64,000 nt of DNA from Tetracentron sinense (Eukaryota > Streptophyta > Magnoliopsida > Trochodendrales > Trochodendraceae). The translations under genes and the position numbers were made by a program. Within the stretch, counting starts at the first letter, position 1. Each line of letters opens with the position of its first letter. Below the pieces are notes generated by a model, which saw only the letters and a program-made list of their open reading frames with translations, was not told the origin of the DNA and did no database searches. The stretch lies in contig CM026551.1 of NCBI GenBank assembly GCA_015143295.1, positions 11,490,499 to 11,554,498 of the forward strand. The letters run 5' to 3'. Positions 24,478 through 36,260 of the stretch are shown here, one piece after another.

Positions 24478-26678
24478 CCAACTAACATGAGATTTAACCC
24501 TCTTAGGATTTCCTTTTAGTAGGCTGGCAAGTTCTATCACTAAGGAAGTATTTTTAGTTAAGTTTGTGTTTAGTAGATTTGGAAAAAAAAAACAAACAAG
24601 GTAATATTAAAGCCCCAGACCACAGTCTCTCTGTTGAGAAATCAGCATTGCTTTCTAGCAGCCTTTCTAGAAAAATAGAGATGATCTAAGAAACATGAAA
24701 ATGGGAATCATTTTTGCAATTCTTTTACCAGGTGGGTTTGCTGCAGCCTTGCATAAAAATAGGTATTTGGTTTAAACAAACATAGGCAGATTCTAGCCTG
24801 ATCCTTCTTATGCCACCTTACCTGAATTCTCTGTCTGTTTGGTAGCCCTTTAGCAATTATTTCTGTCATGATTACTACCTTTAGACTGTTTTGATGCTTT
24901 CAGTGATGTAGTCAAAATCAGAAAGTTTAGAGAGAGAGAGAGAAAGCAAATTTGATTGATTCAGTCCAAGTCCAGCTTAGGATCGACTCAGCTCACGTGA
25001 TGAAACATTAAAAGCCAAAATGCATGATAGTACAATTAATTGCAGATATGTAGGGTTGGCAACATGTTTATCGACTTGCGTGCCGACCCTATAACATGAC
25101 CCGAGAGTCAAACCCGACTGGCTTACATAGATGGGCTAGAAAGACGAACATTAAACCCAGAAAGGACCAGCTCAACCCTGATCCAACCTCCTAACTAAGC
25201 CATTCTCGCTCGAGCTAACTATTCCGCTCTTACACAAAGAATCCAACAAGAAACCTTCCCACCTAAAAGTGATTTGATAAAAAAAAATCCCAAGTACAAG
25301 ACCAAAACCACAATCATAACCCAAAAATTGATCCGTGTTGAAAGATCCGATTATAAATGGTCACCATTAGGGAAATGTTGCATAGACCCAAGACCCGCTA
25401 AATCTTGACTTCTTGTAAATCTAAGAACTAATCGTGGGCTGGGGTCCATGCTAATACAGGCATATTAAAATAATAATTTTCCTATTAATTAAGTAGACCA
25501 TATAAGCAAAATATGTCACTTTGGATACTCTTAGTGGTATTATATATAACCATGAATTTTGATTGCATCAATCTCCCATGCAATCGTTAATAGATGCCAA
25601 ATAGTCAACGATTATATTCGATTTGGTTAAGTCGGTGTTATTATTATAAAATAAAGCATATGTCTTATCATTCATAAAGCTTAACAATATTTTTTCTAAA
25701 ACCTAAAAGGGTTAGCTTTCATTATAGGGATTAATGTCTCTTAATCACAGTTACAAAGACACATGTTGCATACAATCGGACGATACATAACTGTATCTCG
25801 ACTATTGTTAATAAGAGAAAATACTTTATAATTGATCATAAGAATGGTATTACTTTTAATGCTGATTACACGAGTAAGCACACAAGTAACATGTGTAAAA
25901 GTCGAGGTAGCACTCATCTTATTATTTTATTTTTATGTTTTTATAAGAATTTTGCTTTTGAAACAGTATAGGTTTGAGATCGTCTCAGTATGCTTGGGAG
26001 GATGAGATTCCAATTTTTTTAATCCCAACTATTTTTTTTAAATCTTTAAATCCTGTAAATTTTTTTTACTGTTTATATAGAAAGAGACAGGACCTAACCT
26101 TGAGCTGCTAAACCCGTGTGCGAAAGAGTGGTCGTAAAGCCAATTGAGGGACTGAAAAAGAGAGGAGAGTCAAATTATTTAATAATGATTACTTTATCAT
26201 TTATTCTCATTTTGTGTCCAAACACGTGTCGACGATCAACATGGTTTTGATCTTGACGCGACTGTCAAATCTGTGTCAAGGTTCCTGTTTGAAAATGACT
26301 AGTGAGGTGGACGCTCTTTTTGGCGCATTGTTTTCACCGAATCGTTCATAAATTGCGGAGGCGAGTAGCTCGATAAACTTGGGTGGTCCCAGGCTCTTTT
26401 ACGAAAATAACACATCAATTTAATGGTGTGGATGAGAATCACTCAGAAGTCAATATCTTTCTTCTGCTACCTTTTTTTTTTTTTGTTTTAATATATGATT
26501 CCTTGCTGCTTTTTTTGGTTGCTTCCTATGGAGTATGGGGCATTCATATCATTCATCTGCTGCTTTTGCTTACCATGGGAGCATCCATACCATTCATCTA
26601 TAGATGTGTTAAAGAGAATTAGAGAACTACTTCATTGGAATTCTTCTGTACGGGGTTGTCAAAACATTCTTTAACTTT

Positions 26679-26942
26679 TTGTCAATTTTTTTTTATAATT
26701 TTTAGATTTTCATTAATGTTAACCTAATTAAAATTAATGAAATATTTATTAAATGTCTCATACTAGCCATCCTGCGTGATTTCATAATATTATAGTGTTT
26801 CTAGTATTAATTGTCAAATTTTTTTATATGATTTTTAGATTTTAATTAATGTTAACCTAATTAAAATTAATGAAATATTTATTAAATGTCTCATATTAGC
26901 CATCCTGCGTGATTTCATAATATTATAGTGTTTCTAGTATTA
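26679..26942. repeat. Tandem duplication, 2 copies of 132 bp
   Basis: TTGTCAA at 26679 and at 26811 start two nearly identical AT-rich units. Each contains AATTAATGAAATATTTATTA and CATCCTGCGTGATTTCATAA. Few differences imply a recent duplication. No coding content. Confidence 0.9.
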
Positions 26943-27235
26943 AAAGCCAATATTAGTTTCAATACGATTGTATAATATATAGTTTCCTTTTTTTTTATCT
27001 ATATAAACTTTACTTAAGGCAATATGTAGTTATTCACCTATTTTCAATCAAATTATAAGAATGGGTCCATCGGACCTTGCATGATGTGTCATTTTTATTG
27101 GTAATGCTTTTCGGGGCGGGAAGTAATGGCTTTTGGTAAAATTAAAGAGCACAGTATAATAACCACCGACATAATCCATTGTTTGTGATGATGAGGAGAA
27201 TTATTATGATGATGATGAATACCTTAATTATTTCT

Positions 27236-27345
27236 TTTTGGAAAATAGTTAACTTATATGTGAAATCCACTTGTTAAGCTAAGGTTAGACCTCATTTGTC
27301 GATGTCCCCTCTTAAATACTCACTGGCTTTACAAATAGATTTCTT
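27236..27345. mobile_element. Single arm of the TAGTTAAC MITE family
   Basis: GGAAAATAGTTAACTTATATG followed by AAGCTAAGGTTAGACCTCATT and CCTCTTAAATACTCACTGG matches the left arm of the inverted-repeat element at 56857-57035. The opposite arm is not seen, so this is a half copy or solo end. Confidence 0.5.
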
Positions 27346-28199
27346 AAGGTATGCCTATCACACTGCTCTTTCTTTTTCAAATATAGAGTAGACATGTTGA
27401 CTTGGACTACTACTTGATCGATTTTGTAAGCTCCCAATTTACACCCCCAGGGCCTATAGGATCATTTGTGACCTATCAGATAATTCTTTTTACCCCAAAA
27501 AGTGACAATAAAAACAAATGCCCCTGAATTTTGTCAAAATGACCTAAATGTCCTTACATTAGAATATTATTAAAATACCCTCATCTATTTAGAAAATGAC
27601 CCTTTTATCCTAGATTTTATAAAAGTACCTATTCAAGAAAATTGGACCTTTTCTAGACTTAAAATCTTTTAAAAGAGTAAAATTATTTTAAACCAAACAT
27701 ATAGATTTCATCTTGAAAAATAGAATTATTTAGTCAAAAGATTGGAAAAACTTTTTCTAGCAATAAATCCTTTGGCATGCGAACAAAATTTCTTCAAAAT
27801 AGTTGCTAAAATCCAAAAACAGAATGTTGAAATCAAATGAAGGAAGTAGAAAAATTCAGATTTAGAAATTCTATTCAAAGCTGACAGTAATCTCATTCAC
27901 TTTGCAGGTTGACAATAGTTATTTTACCACCACCTACGCCTTTTTCTTTCTTTTGAATTACTTTTGAAAATCCCCCTTTGGTACACATGGAACACCTATA
28001 AAAACCTCATATGGATTTTGAATTGAGGACATTCACTCGTAACTCAAGCGAATTATAAGAGAATTCGCATACTATTTTCAGGCAATAAGGAAGAATTCTC
28101 TCGTTTCTTCTTTTCTCAAACTCAACTTGCAAAGGAGGAGCTTATTATTATTGGAGAGTATTTTGTTCGCACCCAGCAGCCGTAAGTTTATTAATTTAT

Positions 28200-28680
28200 A
28201 TGGGATACAGATTTGAGTTTGGCTTGAGCTTGATTTGAGCTCAAATGGTTAGGCTTGTGCTTGGCATGAACAAGCTTCATCGAGCTCGAGCTCCGTTCGA
28301 GATCAAACTTTATTCGATCTGAGCTGAGCTTGGGTTGGCTCAAACATGATTCATGAAATTATTTTGTTTAATTTTATACAATTTTAATATAAAAAAAATT
28401 ATTAACAAATTATAATACAAAAATATAGAAAATCAATACATTCATATACAAAAATAAGATTTGGGAGTAATCCTTCGATGCAAAGAGTAGAGAGTTAGTT
28501 GAGATTCTTGCTTTAGCTTCTTAACTTTTTTGTATAAATATACATAACATTAGTAAAAAAAAATATTGTACATATATATATATATATATACAAGCTGAAC
28601 CTTAAACGAGTCGAGCTAAGTCAAGCCGTCGAACTAGCTTGGCTTGAGTGGAGCCCTAGTCCACAACCTTGTACATTCCT
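28200..28680. mobile_element. hAT-like element of the CGAGCTCGAGC type, ends uncertain
   Basis: Subterminal regions carry GCTTGAGCTTGATTTGAGC, CATCGAGCTCGAGCTCC and, at the other end, ACGAGTCGAGCTAAGTC and GAACTAGCTTGGCTTGAG in inverted relation. An AT-rich core with a TA run (28566-28592) separates them. The motif vocabulary matches the better-defined element at 32040-32560. Exact termini and target duplication are not resolved. Confidence 0.4.
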
Positions 28681-28733
28681 CCTATGGCATCCAATGTTTA
28701 GTAACCCATGCACGCCAAAGACAAATATGAAAT

Positions 28734-29125
28734 GGCACAGGATTCTCTCGAGTTCAACTCGAGAGAATCTCTCGAGTTGGAACCCCTAGAGGCCACCATG
28801 TGTCTCCTTTGACACCCCTTAACCATGGGTAAGGTTCACCCACCCCTAGGGTTCACCCACCCATCCTTGGTTTTTTTTTATATATTAATTATTATTTTTT
28901 AAATGAAAAAAACTGTTTTTAGAGTTTTTTTAATATTAAAAAAAGTTTTTAATTTTAAAAAAAAGAATTAATATTTTTTTAAAAAAACCAAGGATGGATG
29001 GGTGAACCCTAGGGGTGGGTGAACCTTACCCATGGTCAAGGGTTGTCAAAGGAGACACGTGGCGACCTCTAGGGGTTCCAACCGGAGAGATTCTCTCTTT
29101 GTTGAACTCGAGAGGATCCTGAGCC
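28734..29125. mobile_element. MULE-type foldback MITE, copy 1 (392 bp)
   Basis: The ends are GGCACAGGATTCTCTCGAG (left) and, reverse-complemented, GGCTCAGGATCCTCTCGAG (right). The inverted arms extend roughly 140-150 bp around an A/T-rich core. ATATGAAAT flanks both sides exactly (28725-28733 and 29126-29134). Long inverted ends with a 9-bp duplication are diagnostic of Mutator-like elements. There is no coding capacity. Confidence 0.85.
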
Positions 29126-29154
29126 ATATGAAATACATTTCGATGGACGCTCGC

Positions 29155-29482
29155 AACGTGGCTTGTCTCTGAAGCCAGAAAGGGTTTGTCACGGGGTTCC
29201 GTAGAATAGAGGACAAGTGGTGGAGAAGTCAAAATCATGGGGAGAAGTCAAAAGTCAGGGGAGAAAATAAATGACTTCTCCCCATTTTTTATGCCAGCTA
29301 TCGCACAATGTATGGAACCCTGAGAGCCCCTTCTGGCTTCGGTAGAGACAATCGAGACAATCCGAGGCCTTGGCTTGTCTCTGGCGAAGCCAGAAAGGGC
29401 TTGTCTCGGGGTTCCATAGAATAGAGGACAAGTGGTGAGAAGTCAAAATCATGGGGCCCATGATTTTTACTTCTCCACTCAT
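29155..29482. repeat. Direct duplication of a GAAGCCAGAAAGGG-type repeat
   Basis: The segment with GGCTTGTCTCTGAAGCCAGA, GGGGTTCCGTAGAATAGAGG and GAGAAGTCAAAATCATGGGG (about 29157-29245) recurs about 215 bp later (29372-29460) with minor changes. Near-palindromes around CAAAATCATGGGGCCCATGA and around GACTTCTCCCC are included. It is related to the inverted repeat at 57707-57995. It lies between two MULE-type MITEs. Confidence 0.7.
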
Positions 29483-29511
29483 TAATAGACATGTGGCAAA
29501 TTATTATACGG

Positions 29512-29882
29512 CACAGGATTCTCTCGAGTTGAAATTGAGAGAATCTCTCGAGTTTGAACCCCTAGAGATTGCCACTTGTCTCCTTTGACACCCCTTAACC
29601 ATGAGTAAGGTTCACCCACCCATCCTTGGTTTTTTTTTATATATTAATTATTATTTTTTAAATTAAAAAAACTGTTTTTAGAGTTTTTTTAATATTAAAA
29701 AAAAAATTAATTAAAAAAAAAGAATTAATATTTTTTTAAAAAAATAACAAGGATGGATGGGTGAACCCTAAGGTGGGTGAACCTTACCCATGGTTAAGGG
29801 GTGTCAAAAAAGACACGTGGCGACCTCTAGGGGTTCGAACTCGAGAGATTCTCTCGAGTTCAACTCGAGAGGATCCTGAGCC
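29512..29882. mobile_element. MULE-type foldback MITE, copy 2 (371 bp)
   Basis: Same ends as copy 1: GGCACAGGATTCTCTCGAG on the left and CTCGAGAGGATCCTGAGCC on the right. The inverted arms contain CCTAGAG/CTCTAGG and the AAGGTTCACCC / GGGTGAACCTT motif around an A/T core. The flanking 9-mers TTATTATAC (29503-29511) and TTATTCTAC (29883-29891) match at 8 of 9 positions. Confidence 0.85.
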
Positions 29883-29899
29883 TTATTCTACACAACGCA

Positions 29900-30775
29900 G
29901 ACCAGGCGGGAGTCGATGCTATTATTCTCTACGACACAACGAAGAGAGGGAGAGACAGAGAGAGAGAGGTCCTCATACTCATACTGTGCTTCTCCTTCTA
30001 TTTTACACACTTTGTCCGTGTCGAGCTCTGTAAAAAATCAGTCTGAGGCAGGAGCTGAGCCAATGGGAATGGAGCAATGATTTTGTACTCCATTGCTTTA
30101 TGATTGAGGCTCGCTGACCTGACTGAGTCAGATCCTCGGGGCAGGAGAGTGGTTGATAGCGATCTCACTGTCTGGATTTGGGAAGGCCTGTCGCTGTCTG
30201 TCCGGCATTCAAGGCGGGCTCTCAGGTTTTGCTTTTCTTTTTTGAAATCTTTGAAATGAATCATTCATTCATTATTACTTACTTTCCCTCCTTGGGGGAT
30301 AGACTCTGAATGCTGGGGATGATGTAACTCGTCCATGCAAGGTTTTGTCCATTGCTTTTCTTTTCGCAGGAAGAAAATATAATGTTAGCAGCACAGTCTT
30401 TTAGATGGAGTCCTCGCGCAATGTACGGCTCTGCATTCATCCCAACCACTTCTTCAATCCTTTTGCAGATCGAGCTCACAGCTCCCTGGTAGGTCGTATC
30501 TCTTCTTCATGAAAAGACTCGGGTTCAATCTACGCCACCATTAGTACTAACTTACCTCTCTGACCAATTAACTTAGATAAAATATCACCATATCACTGCA
30601 CTCCCAAATTTTGAAACTCTTTGACTTTATCAACTCTACCCCCAAAGGTGTGACTTCTTGATTGTCCTATACTCATGGGATAGGACTATCAATCAACCAA
30701 CATGCTAATATAATGATTACATGCCTCCAACAACCATGCTAGTCGTGGTTGTTCATCATAACAACCAACTGATCA
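29900..30775. other. Unassigned sequence between transposons
   Basis: A GAGA-rich patch at 29941-29970 and short open frames on both strands near 30000-30480, none recognised. GC content is somewhat higher than in the flanks, which could reflect a decayed gene fragment or retroelement leader. No splice-supported coding structure was found. Confidence 0.3.
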
Positions 30776-30779
30776 TGGC

Positions 30780-31400
30780 TCCTCTTAAAATTCTAATGGA
30801 AATAGACCTCAAGCTATTTCTCAATTCCATGATAGACCGTGTCATTTTGATCTCCTCTATAGTCCTGACCCTAGATTGAAACCTTTCAAGTAGTGATTTC
30901 AAAACTTTTCTAATTATTTTAGAATCAGCAAATCTCTTACCTAAATTAAAGCTGGAATTAACAATGTCGTTAAGCTTAGCGTGAAATCATAAAAGGTTTC
31001 ATTGTCTTCCATCTTTAAGCTCTTGAATTTTGAGGTGTACATCTGGACTTCAGAGATCTTTACAGTTGCAGTTCCTTCATGGATAATCTCTAAAATATCT
31101 CATGCCTCTTTCGAAATGTCAAACTTAGAGATTCTTCGAATTCTTCGGGTCTGACAACATTGAATAGATCATTGACACCTTTTGTGTTCCACCCACAAGA
31201 CTTAATCTCATCTCTAGACCATTCTTCGGAGTACTTAAATCTCCAACTATGGTAGTGGGGGTTTTCCAACCCTTTTCTACGATCATCTACACCCGCTCGT
31301 GTCCAACGATATGAGAAAGGCTCTCATTCGAGATTTCAAATAATTAAGCATAGTTACTCTCATCAAATAATAGGAGATGAGCAGCCATTTTCATTGTACT
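30780..31400 (-). pseudogene. Antisense Ty1/Copia gag remnant
   Basis: Minus-strand translation in shifting frames gives, in order, ILLFDESNYA near 31370, NTKGVNDLFNVVRPEEF near 31160, and ILEIIHEGTATVKISEVQMY then TSKFKSLKMEDNETFYDF at 30985-31100. These follow the plan of the Copia gag (UBN2-type) domain: substrate loop, NAIFNGV-like block, AWDILE..HEGT and LQM..FE.LKM..DE.I. Several stops and shifts make it a pseudogene. LTRs and pol were not found nearby. Confidence 0.8.
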
Positions 31401-32039
31401 CATAATTCAAGGATATGAACAAAATCACATTAAAGTAGTTAACTTTAATAGTGAACCCGCTCTGATTATACCAATTGAAATTTTGCAAACCCCCTCTAAG
31501 TTTTGAATCAATAGTCAAGAGAATTTCACTAATTCTCCTCGGATCCATTTCTCTCATCTTTCTTCTCACTTCCTCCTGAGGTGAAAAGTTACTGGTAGGG
31601 TTCAGTTTAGTGAACTTAAGCTAGATGATCAGCTGTAGAAATCCATTTGAAACTCATTCATCAACAATGTCCCAATGTCATCATTGGATCTGAGGTCCTC
31701 AAAAAAAAAAGTATATGATGCAAGCCTATCTTTGCAATGTATGGTCACATTCAAGTAAGGATTCTTTGAAATGTAATTAACCCCCAAAAAAAAGAGAGAA
31801 AAATTCTCTACTAAAAATAAACGTTTCAAGATCTCCCAAGAACTTGATTTCATCAAGAATCAACTCATTCACGAGGTCTAACTATTCTACCAACTTAACT
31901 TGAACCGCATGTAATATCCAGTAAAATCTTGTTAACACCTGACTTCCCATAACTTGTAAATCACTAAAAATGGTGATTTTCCAAATGACTATAATGTCTA
32001 AATAATTGTCAAACAATTAAATCACAACACCCCTCTAAT

Positions 32040-32560
32040 TAGGGGTGATATCGAGCCGAGCCAAGTAGTGGTGTGTTCAATCTTGTTCGTTTATTAAACG
32101 AGCTCGGAAATCATGTTCAAGCTTAACCCGTTTATTAAATAAACGAGCTCGAGCTTTACTAGCCGAACTCGAGTAATTCACGAGCAACTTGTTTTATTGG
32201 ATATAGCTATTAATATTAGGTAAAAAATTCACTTTATTATCGTAGACAAAGAAATCACGGTGTTAACTAAAATTCTAGTATAAGATTATAATTATATAAA
32301 TAGTATTCTTATCATATAAAATACATAATATACTATTAATCTATACTAGTATATAACACATATACTTAATTTTAATATTTAAATGAAATAAGTATATTTT
32401 AAATATTTTAGTAGGTATATATAATCGAATCGAGCTTTTATCGAGCCGAGCATGGGTGTGTTCAAGCTTGGCTCGCTTACTAAATAAACGAACGTTACTC
32501 GAGCTTTTAACTAGCTGAGCCCAAGTAGTTCACAAACATTTTGTTCATTAACCACCCCTA
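32040..32560. mobile_element. hAT MITE with 8-bp target duplication (521 bp)
   Basis: It begins TAGGGGTG and ends CACCCCTA. Subterminal regions are rich in GAGCCGAGC, ACGAGCTCG and TAAATAAACGA(G) motifs in both orientations around an AT-rich core. The flanking octamers CCTCTAAT (32032-32039) and CGTCTAAT (32561-32568) match at 7 of 8 positions, as expected for hAT. No transposase frame. Confidence 0.8.
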
Positions 32561-33282
32561 CGTCTAATGCCTTAAATCCGGAATTACTTGAAGAAATCAT
32601 GGAGAAACTTTACCACTCAACTTGCACATCGGAATTTCATACAAAACGTAGACTTCTAGCTTCCTCACAAGTATTTACGTATCACCCCGATCCTACGTTG
32701 TCATAGTGCAAAATTATGACAATGTCTACCAACATTTGGGACTTGAAAAGGGCCAGCCAGCCAAATGAAACATGGGCTTTTAATGGTCCTGTAAATTTGT
32801 TTTCTGTCAGGCTTGGGTGTAAACATATTTCAAGCCCAATGCAGGTTGAAGCTTATGGTATAAAATGCAAGGCGAAGCCCAGTTTGAGACAATGGCTAGA
32901 CCTGGATCAAGCAGAAATATAGACCTAAGTCACATATATGCAAGGTACACCCCGGGATGACTAATGGACAGGTCTGATCACATGGTGTTAGACATCAGTC
33001 ATTGGGCAAAGAAATTAGTTAAATCAGAGTTTTCTGTATACTAGTGAGCAGCCGATTCACGTCATGAGAGAATTCAAGGACATAGCAAGTAGCAAGAGTG
33101 TCTTTTTGACCAGATAACAATTAAGAAACAGACCAGCGAGTTGGGTGCTCCAAACTTTTAATTGTAGCATAGACCTTGTACCTAAGACTTTTAATTGTAG
33201 ATCTCAGTAATGTGTCCCGAACTATCAATCCTAACTTTTCACAAAACCATCCCGACCTATCTCAAAATTATTTACAAAACAA

Positions 33283-33302
33283 AAGTTAATACACACACAC
33301 AA

Positions 33303-33334
<32 letters not shown>

Positions 33335-33335
33335 C
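33283..33335. repeat. Palindromic compound microsatellite (AC)n(AT)n(GT)n
   Basis: ACACACAC runs into TATATATA and then GTGTGTGT, so the tract is its own near-perfect reverse complement and can fold back on itself. Confidence 0.9.
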
Positions 33336-33344
33336 CTTGTGGGA

Positions 33345-33520
33345 TGATCATATTTGTGATTCATCCCTAAAATCAACTCTTTGATTTGATCTATGGCCCG
33401 TGACTGTTTTTCGGAGTTCTCTTTGAGCTGTTCGAACTCGACTTCAATTTTCCTTGCATCTTGTGATCGTGTGTTGGCTGTCATCTTCCTTTAGGATCGT
33501 AAGCTCTGATTGCCCAAATC
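33345..33520 (-). pseudogene. Antisense Gypsy gag start with tRNA-Met-like primer site
   Basis: The minus-strand ATG at 33484 opens MTANTRSQDARKIEVEFEQL, typical of the gag N-terminus in Gypsy elements, followed by a heptad-rich stretch to about 33345. Just upstream on that strand (about 33500-33522) TTTGGGCAATCAGAGC resembles the tRNA-iMet primer site (TGGTATCAGAGC). The frame ends in the microsatellite at 33283-33335. It is a truncated copy. Confidence 0.6.
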
Positions 33521-34554
33521 CATGGCCCCGTCTGCGTTTCTATGGCTAGCATTTCTCATCTCCGCATTTGCCCTTAGCGCTGCTTCATGTCCCAAAGCCT
33601 GGCTTAAAAAACTATGCTCGGCTTTCTCACCAAAAACTTTCTGGGGGAGCCAGACCCATGAGGAACATAAAAGTCCATTTAGTAGAATGGGCCGAAATGA
33701 GTCAGCCCAAGTCCATAGGTGGGCTAGGCTTCCAATATCCCATTATTCAACCAAGCCTTATTAGCCCAACTGCTTTTTTTTTAGTTAGGGCTCATCCTGA
33801 GTTTGTAATGTTAGTATCTGTTCATTAGTTAGTGATTTAGAGAGTCTAGCATTTGAAGCTGGTTCAAACGGTGAATATATCAACCACCACACTACAAGTA
33901 ATTACATACTGACACATACTCTACTTCCCCAACATGGACTTTATGCAAGACACTCCGGGCTCCTGTCCATCTTTGGGCCGGAAGAGCCTCACTTTGGCAG
34001 ACAACTTCTTCAAAAAGGGACGAAATGGAGAATCAGCTCAAGCACCCATGTGGAGTTCTGAATGGATCCTTTAATAACGAGGCTTTAACCACCCAAATGC
34101 TCCCATACCACCATCTCTTAGTTCATCAATCTCACCACCCAGGCATTGAATCGACAAGGCCTTAACCACCATCCCGTTCCAAAGAAGCCCAAACATATCT
34201 CACATATTTCTTTTGGGCCCCCGAGAAGTGGATCTTGTGTTTTACCTCTTCTCGATACTTCACTATTAAATCTGAATATGGGTTGCCCAAAAAAATCTGC
34301 ATATGGCATCCACAAAGACCTAGGCTCCACCCAACCCCCTTCTACCAATGCAGCTCATGAGAGCTCTGTTGAATTTCTGTATTTTATAGTGAGTCAAAAT
34401 TTTTGAAATATTGTGCTTTTTTAAAGGATTTTGTCACACCATTTGAAAAAAGAGCAATAGTTTGCTTCATTGGCAAGGAGCGACTATTGCTCCTCGCTCA
34501 CACAAAGCCCACTCATCTTTCATGAGTTTTAGTTACTTTTTTTTTTGAAACTCT

Positions 34555-34680
34555 TGAGGTTAATTTTATTAATTTTCTAAAAACCAAGGGTAGATGGGTG
34601 AACCCTAAGGGTGAGGGAATCTTAACCACAGTTAAATAGAGTTCAAAGAGGGACACATGACATTAAAAGGGAACCCGAGA
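34555..34680. mobile_element. Single arm of the MULE-type MITE family
   Basis: AAAAACCAAGGGTAGATGGG then TGAACCCTAAGGGTGAGGGA and CTTAACCACAGTTAA match the right arm of the 43600-43874 element. No left arm is present within 400 bp. Confidence 0.55.
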
Positions 34681-35772
34681 CGCACCTCCTCATGTCACCG
34701 ACCGAGGAGGTTATTATTTTCCTTGAAAAAATTACGTTATCATATGTTGCACCTCTTGAGAACCACTAGAGTTCCGTTCCATTGGTCTTAGAATGAATAT
34801 CCGACAAAGTAAAATCATCTCTATCAAGATAACAAACCCATTCACTGTACTATCAATAGGATCAATTATGACAAGTCACACACTCATATTCCGGAAATAC
34901 AGCAACAAAGAAATTCCGCGGTCGAACTACTAGAAAAGTGGCCGTGCCCATTGGTCATGTCTTTTGTGAAGATATGTTGTAGTGTCTATATAAAAGGCAG
35001 TCCCTCCTTCGTAACTTCACAAGTCTTTGATTGAAAGATTTATTCTCTTGTAAGCAAATTTCTATCGTCATTTTTATTTTTAATCGAGTTATATTGTTAG
35101 TGGTTCGGGTCGCAATTTGTGAGTAAAGAGGTAAACAAGAATCATTGTATATTGGAGTCGATTGCCAACATAGGCTTTTTGCATTGAGCAGGATATTATT
35201 TTAAATATATGAGACAAATTCGATTTCAAACAAAGTGACTTCGGTCACTCCTAAACAAATTTAAAGCGATGATTTTTTTTTTCAATATTATTTTATTTTA
35301 TTTTGTCATTCCTTTTGTCTAGAATCTCAATAATCTAGAAATCCAATATGTTATTATTTTCTAAGACAAAATAAATCGTGTAAACCTGTCCACTAATCAA
35401 GCCAAACTAGATTCATTTCTAAATTCGTATTTGGAATTGGTCTAATTGGCTCCATTTAGAATTAGTATGTCTCTTACCTTGTGTCGACAAAAGTGGACTT
35501 GGTGTCATATATTGAAATTTTTAACAAATAATAATAATATTACTAATATTAATTTTAATTTTTTGTGAATAATATATGACTGTTAAAAGAAACAACTCGA
35601 ATGTTAATTTTTTTAACTATTTCATTTTTTTATTTAAAAAAAAAACTCCAATTTCAATTTCAATTGGAATATAATCCTAACAAGACATCCCCACACACCT
35701 TCATCATGTCGTCTTCTTGCTGGAGATGGCAAGCATCTTCTACAAAAGCACATTCGAAGACTATCATTCTTA

Positions 35773-36260
35773 TACAGACCTGACCAATACGCCAAAAGCC
35801 ACAGAGCTGATGGAGCGCATTAAATCAAACCCTATATTTATTTACGACCGTAACAGACCACTATACTTCCGCAGTTGACATCTTCGGTGACTCTCATTTA
35901 TGTAACTTTCAGTCTAACGGTCGGTAGTCAATTTCCTTTCTTGGGACAGTTCACACTCTAGGTAGCCCTTTCCGCAGCGGCTCTAACTCGGGCAACAAGT
36001 ATCTTTTTTCGCTATTTTTTTAGACGGCTCTCACTGTCCTCCAGATACCCCTACCTGTGACTCAAACCCGAGAAGTGAAGGCTGGCTCTGATACTAAATG
36101 ATACGGATCTGACCAATACACCAAAGTATCAAGACTGATACAACACGTCAAACAAAGCTCTATATCTATTTAGGATAGTAACACATTCAATACTATGTTT
36201 CTTACCTCACTACCATCCAGATCTACACCAGTGGATCCTTTGCCGCTTTTAGGAATCCAA
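35773..36260 (-). mobile_element. Small LTR/TRIM-like retroelement with tRNA-Met-type primer site
   Basis: Two related blocks lie in the same orientation at about 35773-35870 (CCTGACCAATACGCCAAA, then CCTATATTTATTTACGAC) and 36104-36190 (TCTGACCAATACACCAAA, then TCTATATCTATTTAGGAT). Between them, GGCTCTGATACTAAA at about 36086-36102 is the complement of a TTTAGTATCAGAGCC primer site and directly abuts TGATACGG, the presumed edge of the second block. This layout suggests a minus-strand miniature LTR element, with blocks about 330 bp apart and no coding region between them. Confidence 0.45.

Noticed and set aside
35773..36260. Cassandra-type element carrying a 5S rRNA promoter
   Set aside because: No 5S-like A box, intermediate element or C box could be seen in the presumed LTRs.
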